Assembly (NCBI GenBank): GCA_025981625.1
Contig: JAICXF010000022.1
Coordinates: 1 to 27,959, forward strand
Source: Sphingomonas sp.
Lineage (GTDB): Bacteria > Pseudomonadota > Alphaproteobacteria > Sphingomonadales > Sphingomonadaceae
Length of the DNA: 27,959 bases
Reading direction: 5' to 3'
The first letter of the stretch is position 1. Each line of letters opens with the position of its first letter. Position numbers and translations under genes: made by a program. Below are positions 1 through 6,417 of the stretch, in pieces. Under the pieces are notes generated by a model that did no database searches, had not been told where the DNA came from, and was given only the letters and a program-made list of their open reading frames with translations.

Positions 1-618
1 CCCGGCACGCACGAGTTCCTCTCGGGCCTGCGCGCCGCCTGCGACGAGCATGATTTGATGCTGGTGTTCGACGAGGTGCAATGCGGCGTCGCCCGCACCG
101 GGCAGCTCTACGCCTATCAGCATTACGACGTGGTGCCCGACATCATGGCCACGGCCAAGGGCATCGGCGGCGGCTTTCCGATGGGTGCGTGCCTCGCGAG
201 CGAGAAGGCCGCGGCGGGGATGGTGTTCGGTACGCACGGGTCGACCTATGGCGGCAATCCGCTGGCGATGGCCGCGGGGCAGGCGGTGTTCGATATCGTC
301 GCCAACGAGGAATTCCTCGGCCAGGTGCGGCAGAAGGGCGAGCGGCTGCGTTCGGCGCTGGAGCAGATGATCCCCAATCACGACCATCTGTTCGACAGCG
401 TTCGCGGAGTCGGGCTGATGCTCGGCGTCAAGATGAAGACCGACAGCCGCGCGTTCGTGACCTATTTGCGCACCAAGGGCCTGCTGACGGTCGCGGCCGG
501 GGACAATGTGATGCGGGTCCTCCCGCCACTCAACATCGAGGAAGAGCATATCCGCGAGTTCGTCGAAACCCTGTCGGCAGCCGCGGCTGAATATGAGGCG
601 CCGGCGCAGGCGGCCTAG
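1..618 (+). CDS. argD: Acetylornithine aminotransferase, C-terminal part (5' end outside window)
   Basis: This is the 3' part of a class-III PLP-dependent aminotransferase, open from base 1 with no start inside the window. The visible protein has the conserved segment LMLVFDEVQCGVARTG, in which the Asp of FDEVQ contacts the PLP pyridine nitrogen. It is followed by ATAKGIGGGFPMGA, which carries the Schiff-base lysine, and by HGSTYGGNPLA. This pattern fits acetylornithine/succinyldiaminopimelate transaminase, which makes N-acetylornithine in arginine synthesis and often also serves lysine synthesis; both are cytoplasmic. About 205 residues are visible of a usual 390-400. Other class-III transaminases share these motifs, so the ArgD assignment rests on overall resemblance, including the short C-terminus. 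In alphaproteobacteria argD is commonly followed by argF and then hslO. Here hslO follows, but argF is absent and two small ORFs stand in its place. Confidence 0.85.
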   Translation, partial: PGTHEFLSGLRAACDEHDLMLVFDEVQCGVARTGQLYAYQHYDVVPDIMATAKGIGGGFPMGACLASEKAAAGMVFGTHGSTYGGNPLAMAAGQAVFDIVANEEFLGQVRQKGERLRSALEQMIPNHDHLFDSVRGVGLMLGVKMKTDSRAFVTYLRTKGLLTVAAGDNVMRVLPPLNIEEEHIREFVETLSAAAAEYEAPAQAA

Positions 619-656
619 TTGAACGGTGCTCCAACAGCTTTAGCTGGATCACTCGA

Positions 657-842
657 TTGACCCCGAAGCGATGGATGATCCTGGTCTGGGGCGGGATTCT
701 CGCCGCGCTCGTCGGCATCGCCGCGTACGACGGAGGCCGGAACTGCGAGGTGCCGAAGAGCGGCCTGTTCCATCGCCCGCTCGAGGGCCACCGATATGTT
801 CCCACGCGTCGCGGGAAATACGCCTGCAGAGAAGTGAAGTAG
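657..842 (+). CDS. Small putative membrane protein, unrecognised
   Basis: A 61-residue ORF with a TTG start at 657; an in-frame ATG at 675 would give 55 residues. I do not recognise a family. The N-terminus (WMILVWGGILAALVGIAAY) is a clear membrane segment or uncleaved signal anchor. It is followed by a short polar tail with two cysteines and many basic residues. GC at third codon positions is high along most of the frame, which favours real coding, but no Shine-Dalgarno sequence is visible upstream. The gene lies 38 nt after argD on the same strand. Opposite-strand frames here look like shadows. It could also be non-coding filler between argD and the next gene. Confidence 0.45.
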   Translation: MTPKRWMILVWGGILAALVGIAAYDGGRNCEVPKSGLFHRPLEGHRYVPTRRGKYACREVK

Positions 843-850
843 CTTCTGCT

Positions 851-870
851 CGCCACCCATTGCGGACATC
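851..870 (-). repeat. Copy of a short dispersed intergenic motif
   Basis: On the minus strand this reads ATGTCCGCAATGGGTGGCG. The core ATGTCCGCAATGGGT occurs again in the intergenic space at 26823-26837 on the plus strand. From memory, elements with this core are scattered between genes in many alphaproteobacteria and generate spurious short ORFs. The copy is partial here, lacking the GGACA right end seen in the other copy, and lies just upstream of the gene starting at 895. Confidence 0.45.
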
Positions 871-894
871 GGATCGTTTGGGCAGGTTGGAGCG

Positions 895-1437
895 ATGGTC
901 CTATCCTCGCTGATCGCTCTCTCGGTCGCTGCAGCCTCCCCATCGACCTGCCCAACGCAGGCGGAGCCCGCCGCACTCAGGTCAGCGGCGTTCACCGTGC
1001 CAAGCTCGGGTGAGACGCTGATGTTTTCGGCGGCCCCTTCATTCCGGAGCGTCCGCTATGCGCTCCGCCTTTTCAGGCCGAGCGGCGCACGCGTAGGCTC
1101 CGCGCTGCTCATTCGTTTGAAACGGAGACTCGACTGCAACGTCGATGATCGAACGGGGGAGTGGACGTTCACGCTCTCCCCGACCGAAACCGACGCGCTG
1201 TTCGCTGCTGCTGCCGGTCTTGAGCGGCATGGGGACGATCCCAACTCGATAGTCCTCGACGGCACGTCGATTCAGCTGAGTCGATATACCGCCGGCAAGC
1301 TCGTATTTAATTACTCATCGAATGGGCTGGCGAAGGAGCGCTTATCGAAGCTCGTGCTCGATACGATGCGGCAGCATGTCAGAGCCGACGAACTGCCACG
1401 CTCGGCTGACTGGAGTTACAGGGCGCCCGGGAACTAA
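895..1437 (+). CDS. Hypothetical exported protein
   Basis: A 180-residue protein starting at ATG 895, with a purine-rich stretch (GGTTGGAG) a few bases upstream. The N-terminus MVLSSLIALSVAAASPSTCPT looks like a short signal peptide, possibly with an Ala-X-Ala-type cleavage site near residue 14. It has no charged n-region, so export is an inference. The mature part is mixed alpha/beta in character with two cysteines (about residues 19 and 75), the second in LDCNVDD. I recognise no family. Codon use is slightly less GC-biased than in the neighbours, especially towards the 3' end. Together with its position between argD and hslO, this could mean an acquired or fast-evolving gene. Confidence 0.6.
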   Translation: MVLSSLIALSVAAASPSTCPTQAEPAALRSAAFTVPSSGETLMFSAAPSFRSVRYALRLFRPSGARVGSALLIRLKRRLDCNVDDRTGEWTFTLSPTETDALFAAAAGLERHGDDPNSIVLDGTSIQLSRYTAGKLVFNYSSNGLAKERLSKLVLDTMRQHVRADELPRSADWSYRAPGN

Positions 1438-1472
1438 ACCGAGCCGCTTTCCTGGCCGCACTCGCATCGGTT

Positions 1473-2408
1473 GTGACGCGAGCCGACCAACCCTATCTTC
1501 CCTCCATGCCTTCAGTTCAGCTCAACTCCGACGTCGCGCTCGGCGTCGCCATTCCTTCGCGCAATGCGCGCGGCCGGATCGCCCGGCTGGCGAGCACGGT
1601 CGATGCCGTGCTCGCCAATCACGGCTATCCGCCGGCGATCGAGCAGCTGCTCGCCGAGGCGCTGACGCTGACCGCTTTGCTCGGCTCGCTTCTGAAGGAA
1701 CCGGAGGGGCAGCTGACGCTCCAGGCGCAGACCAAGGGCGGCGTCATCGACCTCCTCGTCTGCGACTATCTTGGCGGCGAGCTGCGCGGTTACGTGCGGC
1801 ACGATCCGGAGCGGCTGGCCTCCGCGCCCGCCAATCCGACGCTCAAGGACCTGTTCGGCGATGGTTATCTCGCCATCACGTTCGACCAACCGGTGTCGGA
1901 CGAGCGTTACCAGGGCATCGTCCCGCTCGAGGGCAAGAGCCTGGGCGAAGCGGCGCAAAGTTATTTCGGCCAGTCCGAGCAGATCCCCAGCCTGGTCCGG
2001 CTCGCCGCGCGCAAGCGCAACGGTCATTGGGTGGCGGGCGGCCTGCTGCTGCAGCATCTGCCCGAAGGCGAGGAAGGGCGCGAGCGGCTGCACACGCGGC
2101 TCGACCATCCCGACTGGCCCCACGTCGCGATCCTTGGCGGTTCGGTAAAGCCCGACGAGCTGACCGATTCGGACCTGCCGCTCGACGAGCTCATCTGGCG
2201 GCTGTTCCACGAGGAAGAGGAAGTGCGCACCTTGGCCGCGATCCCCCTCAGGCGCGGCTGCCGCTGCGACCCGGATTATGTCCGATCGGTGATCGCGCGA
2301 TTCCCGGCCGACGAGCGCCAGGCGATGGTGGGAGACGACGGGTTCATCCGTGTCGATTGTGCCTTCTGCTCGTCCAGCTTCGCGATCGAACCCGGCGAGC
2401 TCGCCTGA
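1473..2408 (+). CDS. hslO: Hsp33 redox-regulated molecular chaperone
   Basis: Hsp33 is a cytoplasmic holdase that is inactive when its C-terminal zinc centre is reduced. It binds unfolding proteins once oxidative or bleach stress forms disulfides and releases the zinc. The protein has the family N-terminal motif (residues about 21-40, ending ARGRIARL) and the core QLTLQAQTKGGVIDLLVCDYLGGELRGYVR. It also has the four zinc cysteines as C263-X-C265 and C296-X2-C299 (numbered from GTG 1473), so the switch looks intact. Length (311 aa) is normal. The start is uncertain: GTG 1473 and ATG 1506 are both possible, neither has a clear ribosome binding site, and homology begins around SDVALGVAIPSR, just after the second. 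The gene follows the ArgD region on the same strand. Confidence 0.95.
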   Translation: MTRADQPYLPSMPSVQLNSDVALGVAIPSRNARGRIARLASTVDAVLANHGYPPAIEQLLAEALTLTALLGSLLKEPEGQLTLQAQTKGGVIDLLVCDYLGGELRGYVRHDPERLASAPANPTLKDLFGDGYLAITFDQPVSDERYQGIVPLEGKSLGEAAQSYFGQSEQIPSLVRLAARKRNGHWVAGGLLLQHLPEGEEGRERLHTRLDHPDWPHVAILGGSVKPDELTDSDLPLDELIWRLFHEEEEVRTLAAIPLRRGCRCDPDYVRSVIARFPADERQAMVGDDGFIRVDCAFCSSSFAIEPGELA

Positions 2409-2460
2409 CCACTTGATTCTCGTTTCGGCGCGACAACATACGCGTCCGAGACGGACGCAA

Positions 2461-2880
2461 ATGGCACGCAGCGCGACTTTTCTTCTGACGGCAGGCGTCA
2501 TCGGCGCGGCATTCGTGCTCGTCGCCGCGCAGTCGCCGTCGCTCTTCGCCGAGGCGCAGCCCGGGCTGTGGGAGGTCAGCGGGGCGCCGGGAGCGAAAGC
2601 GCCGATGCGCCAGTGCTTCGGCGACATTGCGGCGCTCGCCCGCTTCGAGCATCGCACGAGCAACTGCACCGCCAAGGTGGTCCGGGAGTCGTCGAGCTCG
2701 GCGGATGTCGACTACAGCTGCGGCGGCGCGGGCTTCGGACACAGCCAGGTCGATCTTCTGACGCCGCGATCGCTGAGGATCAGCACGCAGGGCATCTCCG
2801 GCGGGCTGCCGTTCAACTATGTCTTGCAGGCGCGGCGGTTGGACGATTGCCCGAAAAGCACTTCTTTCACACACCATTAA
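2461..2880 (+). CDS. Exported DUF3617-like protein
   Basis: A 139-residue protein. The frame is open further upstream into hslO, but ATG 2461, 52 nt after hslO ends, gives a proper signal peptide: a basic start MARS, then a hydrophobic core to about residue 24. The mature part begins with QPGLWEVSG, followed by spaced cysteines in QCFGD, SNCTAK, YSCGG and DDC. This is the arrangement I associate with DUF3617 proteins, small periplasmic proteins of unknown function that begin PGLWE and carry disulfide-type cysteines. The family call comes from motif memory, not a search. The stop codon is next to a CtrA-like motif and a structured intergenic region. Confidence 0.7.
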   Translation: MARSATFLLTAGVIGAAFVLVAAQSPSLFAEAQPGLWEVSGAPGAKAPMRQCFGDIAALARFEHRTSNCTAKVVRESSSSADVDYSCGGAGFGHSQVDLLTPRSLRISTQGISGGLPFNYVLQARRLDDCPKSTSFTHH

Positions 2881-2910
2881 GGCCTCGTTTAACCATGGTT
2901 TGCTAAGCCA
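2877..2910 (+). promoter_or_regulatory. CtrA-like motif cluster (candidate)
   Basis: The sequence contains TTAA (2877-2880), TTAACCAT (2889-2896) and, 15 bases after the start of the latter, TAAGCCAT (2904-2911). TTAACCAT-type half-sites resemble the alphaproteobacterial cell-cycle regulator CtrA consensus (TTAA-N7-TTAA). The first two half-sites are spaced by 8 rather than 7 bases, and the third has one mismatch (TAAG for TTAA plus CCAT). The cluster lies directly ahead of the three-hairpin element and could be its promoter region. Confidence 0.25.
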
Positions 2911-2911
2911 T

Positions 2912-3005
2912 GTTGGTGCCGGATTCGGCACGCTTTCCTCCCGATCGGGCAGCGATGCCCGATACCTGGGCCGCCGGTAGCAACGACCGGCGGCCCTTCT
3001 TTTTC
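2912..3005 (+). ncRNA. Candidate small RNA: three hairpins ending in an intrinsic terminator
   Basis: Three stem-loops follow each other without protein coding. The first is GTGCCG (2916-2921) / CGGCAC (2926-2931) with loop GATT. The second is ATCGGGC (2944-2950) / GCCCGAT (2957-2963) with loop AGCGAT. The third, GGGCCGCCGGT (2968-2978) / ACCGGCGGCCC (2986-2996), is followed by TTCTTTTTC. This is the layout of a stand-alone bacterial small RNA. The 5' end is unknown; the CtrA-like motifs at 2889-2911 would place a start near 2912. The alternative is a structured 3' UTR of the DUF3617-like gene. I do not recognise a known RNA family. Confidence 0.4.
2968..3005 (+). terminator. Rho-independent terminator
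   Basis: A perfect 11-bp GC-rich stem (2968-2978 with 2986-2996), a 7-nt loop AGCAACG and a trailing TTCTTTTTC. It would end transcription from the upstream gene and/or the small-RNA candidate. The unpaired tract is pyrimidine-rich only on the plus strand, so it is oriented to the right. Confidence 0.85.
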
Positions 3006-3009
3006 ATCG

Positions 3010-3121
3010 CCCCTGCATTTGCAGGGGAGGGGGACCGCCGAAGGCGGTGGAGGGGCTCTGGATAGCGGTAAAGAACCCCTCCACCAGCTTTGCTGGTCCC
3101 CCTCCCCTCGAAAGCGAGGGG
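3010..3121. repeat. Palindromic intergenic repeat cluster (REP/BIME-like)
   Basis: Nested palindromes fill this stretch. CCCCTGC-ATTT-GCAGGGG is at 3010-3027. A GGGGGACCGCC...GGCGGTGGAGGGG block follows, then its inverted counterpart CCCCTCCACCAGC...GCTGGTCCCCCTCCCC. Last is CCCCTCG-AAAG-CGAGGGG at 3104-3121. The two halves face each other, so the whole block can fold into one large structure. From memory, CCCCTCCACCAGC(N)GCTGGTCCCCCTCCCC elements are abundant between genes in sphingomonads and Caulobacter relatives. No gene lies inside. Confidence 0.8.
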
Positions 3122-3139
3122 AGGATATAGGCCGCCGCC

Positions 3140-3490
3140 ATGCTCTACTTCGCAATCAAGGCGGGCTTGTCCGGCCTCATCGCCGCGGCCGTCGCGGAAA
3201 TCGCCCGGCGCTATCCCGGCTGGGGCGGGCTGGTCGCCTCGCTGCCGCTGACGTCGCTGCTGGCGATGATCTGGCTGTGGCGCGACAGCAGGGATCCGGA
3301 ACGGGTCGCGGAGCTCGCCGGCGGCATATTCTGGTTCATTCTTCCCTCGCTTCCGATGTTCCTCGTTCTGCCATGGATGCTCCGCTCCGGGGTTGGTTTC
3401 TGGCTGACGCTCGGGGCGAACGTCATCGGGACGCTCGCTCTTTACGCGCTGTGGTTCTGGGCCGCGCCAAGGCTGGGCATTCGCCTGTGA
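3140..3490 (+). CDS. DUF3147 family membrane protein
   Basis: A 116-residue, very hydrophobic protein with about four membrane segments (roughly residues 3-22, 29-46, 62-84 and 86-108). The block [21 protein letters not shown] followed by [18 protein letters not shown] matches my memory of DUF3147, small inner-membrane proteins of unknown function. The start ATG 3140 follows the repeat cluster by 18 nt, and the sequence GAGGGGAGGATA inside and just after the repeat gives a plausible ribosome binding site. Its stop overlaps the start of queC by 4 nt (GTGA), so the two are probably translationally coupled. Nothing in the sequence suggests a part in deazaguanine synthesis beyond this coupling. 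Confidence 0.8.
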   Translation: MLYFAIKAGLSGLIAAAVAEIARRYPGWGGLVASLPLTSLLAMIWLWRDSRDPERVAELAGGIFWFILPSLPMFLVLPWMLRSGVGFWLTLGANVIGTLALYALWFWAAPRLGIRL

Positions 3491-4185
3491 GGAGCGCTGT
3501 CGTCCTGCTGTCGGGCGGCCTGGATTCGATGGTCTGCGCCGGACTTGCACGGGAACAAAGCTTTTCGGTGATTGCGCTCACGGTCGACTACAACCAGCGG
3601 CATCGGGTCGAGCTCGAAGCGGCACGGGCGATCGGCGCGCTGCTCGCCGATCGGCACATCTTCGTTCCGCTCGATCTGAGGGCCTTCGGTGGGTCGGCGC
3701 TGACCAGCGACATTGCGGTGCCGAAGCAGGGCGTAGGGGAGGGAATCCCGGTCACCTATGTCCCCGCCCGCAATACCATTTTCCTCAGCCTCGCGCTTGG
3801 CCTCGCCGAGGCGAGCGGCGCGCGCGACCTGTTCATCGGCGTCAACGCGCTCGATTATTCCGGCTATCCGGACTGCCGGCCCGAGTTCATTGCTGAATTC
3901 GAGAGGCTGGCGAACCTCGCCACCAAGGCGGGCATCGAGGGCGATACCTTCACCATCCACGCACCGCTTCAGCATATGACCAAGGCCGACATCGCGCGCG
4001 AGGCGCAGCGGCTGGGCCTCGACGCGGCACTCAGCCACAGTTGCTACGACCCGCTGCCAGACGGAAGGCATTGCGGCCGCTGCGACGCTTGCCGGCTGCG
4101 GTCCAAGGGCTTTGCCGAGGCGGGAATGGCCGATCCGACGGTGTACCTTCAATCCCCTCTCCCCGCATCGCGGGGAGAGGGTTAG
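3487..4185 (+). CDS. queC: 7-cyano-7-deazaguanine synthase
   Basis: QueC converts 7-carboxy-7-deazaguanine and ammonia, with ATP, to preQ0, the precursor of queuosine in tRNA. It is cytoplasmic. GTG 3487 is chosen because the protein then opens [14 protein letters not shown], the usual start of the family; the PP-loop SGGLDS is at residues 9-14. The zinc site is C186, C196, C199 and C202 near the C-terminus. The start overlaps the DUF3147 stop. The last residues (about [10 protein letters not shown]) and the stop codon come from a palindromic repeat (4155-4181), not from the family core, so the C-terminus has been reshaped by repeat insertion. The protein is 232 aa, normal for QueC, and all catalytic and zinc residues precede the repeat, so it is probably functional. 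Confidence 0.95.
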   Translation: MRSAVVLLSGGLDSMVCAGLAREQSFSVIALTVDYNQRHRVELEAARAIGALLADRHIFVPLDLRAFGGSALTSDIAVPKQGVGEGIPVTYVPARNTIFLSLALGLAEASGARDLFIGVNALDYSGYPDCRPEFIAEFERLANLATKAGIEGDTFTIHAPLQHMTKADIAREAQRLGLDAALSHSCYDPLPDGRHCGRCDACRLRSKGFAEAGMADPTVYLQSPLPASRGEG

Positions 4186-4264
4186 GGAGAGGCGCACGAT
4201 GGACGCCCCCTCTCCCGTCGGCGCTGACGCGGCTCTTCCCTCTCGCCCCGCCGGGGGGAGAGGG
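4155..4264. repeat. Palindromic repeat pair spanning the queC-queE junction
   Basis: The first element is a perfect 12-bp stem, CCCTCTCCCCGC (4155-4166) / GCGGGGAGAGGG (4170-4181), loop ATC, followed by TTAGGGAGAGG. The second is CCCTCTCGCCCC / GGGGGGAGAGGG at 4238-4264 with one internal mismatch. A lone CCCTCTCCC lies between them (4209-4217). The element type (CCCTCTCC...GGAGAGGGTTAGGGAGAGG) is, from memory, widespread between genes of proteobacteria. It supplies the queC stop codon, a Shine-Dalgarno-like AGGGAGAGG for queE and the first residues of QueE. Confidence 0.85.
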
Positions 4265-4894
4265 AGATACGCCGTCAAGGAATGTTTCCTGACGCTGCAG
4301 GGCGAAGGGATGCAGGCCGGCAGCAGGGCGGTGTTCCTGCGCTTTGCCGGCTGCAATCTGTGGAGCGGTCGAGAGCAGGACCGGGCAACGGCCGTCTGCG
4401 GCTTCTGCGACACCGATTTCGTCGGAACCGATGGCACGGGTGGAGGCAAGTTCGGCTCGGCCGGGCAGCTGGCCCGGCATGTCGCCGCGCTGTGGGGCGA
4501 GGGTCGCGAGCGGCGGCTTGTGGTGGTCACGGGCGGCGAGCCCATGCTCCAGCTGGACGAAGCGCTCGTGGAGCAGCTTCACGAGCAGGGCTTCCGGATC
4601 GCGGTGGAGACTAACGGGACCTTGCCGGCTGTCGCTGGAATCGACTGGATCTGCGTCAGTCCGAAGGCTGGAAGCGCGGTCGTCCAGCGGGAAGGCGACG
4701 AATTGAAGCTGGTCTGGCCTCAGGAGGGCATCGATCCCGCGCAACTCGAGCGCTGGGCGTTCGACCATTTCCTGGTGCAGCCGATGGACTGCGACGAGCG
4801 CCAGGCCGCGCTCGAGGCCGCGATCAGACTCGCGATGGATCGGCCGCGCTGGCGCCTGTCGTTGCAGGCGCACAAGGCCACAGGGCTGCGCTAG
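4199..4894 (+). CDS. queE: 7-carboxy-7-deazaguanine synthase (radical SAM)
   Basis: QueE is the radical-SAM enzyme that contracts 6-carboxytetrahydropterin to 7-carboxy-7-deazaguanine, one step before QueC. Family sequence starts at YAVKECFLTLQGEG (residue 24). The cluster motif is C52-X14-C67-X2-C70, not the usual C-X3-C-X2-C. To my knowledge the long spacing occurs in one QueE subtype (Burkholderia type). VVTGGEPML follows, as expected for SAM binding. ATG 4199 is the best start: GGGAGAGG lies about 7 nt upstream and there is no closer in-frame ATG. It gives 231 aa whose first 23 residues (MDAPSPVGADAALPSRPAGGRGR) are encoded by the palindromic repeat and are absent from ordinary QueE. queD is not in the window. 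The stop codon overlaps the convergent lipoprotein stop in a shared CTAG. Confidence 0.93.
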   Translation: MDAPSPVGADAALPSRPAGGRGRYAVKECFLTLQGEGMQAGSRAVFLRFAGCNLWSGREQDRATAVCGFCDTDFVGTDGTGGGKFGSAGQLARHVAALWGEGRERRLVVVTGGEPMLQLDEALVEQLHEQGFRIAVETNGTLPAVAGIDWICVSPKAGSAVVQREGDELKLVWPQEGIDPAQLERWAFDHFLVQPMDCDERQAALEAAIRLAMDRPRWRLSLQAHKATGLR

Positions 4895-5235
4895 TCGCCG
4901 TTGGCGACCGCGTCGGTCGTCGTGTTCGCTTCCGCCGCCGTCGACGTCCTAGGCGCCGCATTCGACTTGCCCGGCTTTGTCTGGGGCGCAAGCGACGGCG
5001 ACTCGGCCGCGTTCTCGTCGAGGTTTCCGTAGTTGGTGTCGACGTCGGCGGCCATGTTCGCCGCGTCGCCGGTCACCGCGTCGATGGCGGTGACGTCATT
5101 CGAGACGATGTTCTCGGCCGTCAGGTTCTCGTCGTAATTCTGGGTCTTGTCGGTCTGGTCGTTGTTCTTGCACGCCGACAGCGTGGCGGCGAGGCCAAGG
5201 GCCAGGGCAGCAGCGAGAGTGAGCTTGCGGCGCAT
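4891..5235 (-). CDS. Small acidic lipoprotein, hypothetical
   Basis: A 114-residue protein with a basic start (MRRK), a hydrophobic stretch and a lipobox LSAC with cysteine at residue 22, so it should be lipidated by Lgt and LspA. The mature part is hydrophilic, rich in Asn, Asp, Thr and Ala, and probably disordered. I recognise no family. It shares the pattern charged-N/D run, then DENLT with the lipoprotein at 5333-5578, so the two look like diverged tandem paralogues. GGAG lies about 8 nt before ATG 5235. A hairpin terminator between the two genes suggests separate transcripts. Confidence 0.75.
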   Translation of the reverse strand: MRRKLTLAAALALGLAATLSACKNNDQTDKTQNYDENLTAENIVSNDVTAIDAVTGDAANMAADVDTNYGNLDENAAESPSLAPQTKPGKSNAAPRTSTAAEANTTTDAVANGD

Positions 5236-5258
5236 TGGAACTCCAACGATCGAAGTCG

Positions 5259-5296
5259 AAAAAAGAGGCTGCCGGAATAACCGACAGCCTCTTCAA
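5259..5296 (-). terminator. Rho-independent terminator (minus strand)
   Basis: Stem AGAGGCTG (5264-5271) / CAGCCTCT (5285-5292), extended inward by CGG/CCG around AATAA. On the minus strand it is followed by a run of six T (complement of 5259-5264). It would end the transcript of the lipoprotein gene at 5333-5578. A second hairpin, GCCTCCG (5305-5311) / CGGAGGC (5317-5323), lies between it and that gene's stop codon. Confidence 0.8.
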
Positions 5297-5332
5297 AAGC
5301 CAACGCCTCCGCAAAACGGAGGCGCCTGACGA

Positions 5333-5578
5333 TTACATCGCGTTGTTGGTGGTCGCGTTGGTCGTCGTCGTGTTGGTCGTCGTCGACATCGTGTTGCCCG
5401 CGGCATTCATGTCCGTAGCGTTCATGTCCGTCGCGTTCATGTCCGTCGTCGTCGTCGTGGCGTTCATGTCCGTCGTCGTGAGATTCTCATCGACGTTCAT
5501 CGTATTGTTGGCATTGTCCTTGCTACTGCAAGCGGCAACCGCCAGGGCCGCACCCGCGACCAGGATAAGAGCACGCAT
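5333..5578 (-). CDS. Low-complexity repeat lipoprotein, hypothetical
   Basis: An 81-residue protein whose lipobox VAAC (Cys17) follows a short signal peptide, so it is predicted to be lipid-anchored. The mature part consists almost only of Thr, Asn, Met, Asp and Ala, with repeated TDMNA units and poly-Thr/Asn stretches. It keeps the segment NVDENLTT that resembles YDENLTAE of the neighbouring lipoprotein. TAGGGAG stands about 7 nt upstream of ATG 5578. The protein looks like a flexible surface or periplasmic tether; I know no function. Similar Asn/Thr/Met-rich short lipoproteins occur in sphingomonads (memory, not checked). Confidence 0.7.
   Translation of the reverse strand: MRALILVAGAALAVAACSSKDNANNTMNVDENLTTTDMNATTTTTDMNATDMNATDMNAAGNTMSTTTNTTTTNATTNNAM
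5403..5478 (-). repeat. 15-bp in-frame tandem repeat inside a lipoprotein gene
   Basis: The unit GCGTTCATGTCCGTC (plus strand) recurs with small changes three times back to back from about 5403, then once more after a GTC-rich spacer. On the minus strand each unit encodes the five residues of a TDMNA repeat. Copy number could vary by slippage without breaking the frame. Confidence 0.75.
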
Positions 5579-5663
5579 TCAAGACTCCCTAATTATTGCG
5601 ATCTGAGAGCGGTTTCCCGTCCCGCAAATCGGAGCGGACAATAGTCTGAAGCGGGACGCTCCA

Positions 5664-6320
5664 TCAAGACTCTTTGCATCTTGGCTCCAAGGTCTTGAGA
5701 AACACTGGAAAACTACGCTTCAAGGCCGCATCAACTCGCTTCATGGGCATTTGTTTCCCAAGCTCCGCGAGACTTGTGACCCCGAAATCGGCGATGCCGC
5801 AGGGCACGATGCCCCCGAAATGCGTGAGGTCGGGGGCGACGTTCAACGCGAATCCGTGAAGGGTGACCCAGCGCTTCACCCGCACGCCAAGAGCGCCGAT
5901 TTTCTTTTCTTCCGGACCCTCGCCGACCCAGATTCCGATCCGCCCCGAGGCGCGGTGCGCGGAAACGCCGAGTTCGGCCAGGGCGTCGATCATCCATCCT
6001 TCGAGCGCCTGGACGAAGCGGCGGATGTCCTTTCCCCGCTTTTCAAGGTCGAGCATTACATAGCCGACCCGCTGCCCGGGCCCGTGATAGGTGTAGCGTC
6101 CGCCGCGCCCGGCATCGAATACGGGAAACTGCTGCGGGTTGAACAGCTCGGCCGGATCGGCGCTGGTGCCGGCCGTGAACAGCGGCGGGTGCTGGAGCAG
6201 CCAGATGCACTCGGGCTGGGTTCCGGCACGGATCGCTGCGGCACGGCGCTCCATGAAGCTCAGCGCCTCCGGATAGCGGACGCTCGCCTCGCTCACGCGC
6301 CATTCGATGTCACCATCCAC
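5664..6320 (-). CDS. lipB: Lipoyl(octanoyl) transferase
   Basis: LipB moves the octanoyl group from acyl carrier protein to a lysine of lipoyl domains (pyruvate and 2-oxoglutarate dehydrogenases, glycine cleavage H protein). LipA then inserts sulfur. The hallmark [11 protein letters not shown] is present, as are the conserved lysine region [23 protein letters not shown] and the catalytic cysteine in GIVPCGI. The lysine and cysteine form the acyl-transfer dyad of the family. The frame is open to TTG 6356 (230 aa), but the 12 extra residues are unlike the family. GTG 6320, giving [12 protein letters not shown], is more natural (218 aa); no clear ribosome binding site decides it. The gene is divergent from the membrane protein at 6418. 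Confidence 0.93.
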   Translation of the reverse strand: MDGDIEWRVSEASVRYPEALSFMERRAAAIRAGTQPECIWLLQHPPLFTAGTSADPAELFNPQQFPVFDAGRGGRYTYHGPGQRVGYVMLDLEKRGKDIRRFVQALEGWMIDALAELGVSAHRASGRIGIWVGEGPEEKKIGALGVRVKRWVTLHGFALNVAPDLTHFGGIVPCGIADFGVTSLAELGKQMPMKRVDAALKRSFPVFLKTLEPRCKES

Positions 6321-6417
6321 GCCATTGCAGATGGCGCCGCCGTTCGAGGAGGGCAAGCGTTGCGCTGGACGAACAACGTCCGCATAACCGCCGCCACTCG
6401 AAGGGACCCGAATTCCA

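Noticed and set aside
615..995. 126-codon minus-strand ORF containing MSAMGGEQKLL
   Set aside because: The start-like part is the dispersed TGTCCGCAATGGG motif, a known source of false ORFs; no family resemblance.
1512..2675. 387-codon minus-strand ORF opposite hslO
   Set aside because: Shadow of the high-GC hslO gene, whose zinc cysteines and core motifs are unmistakable.
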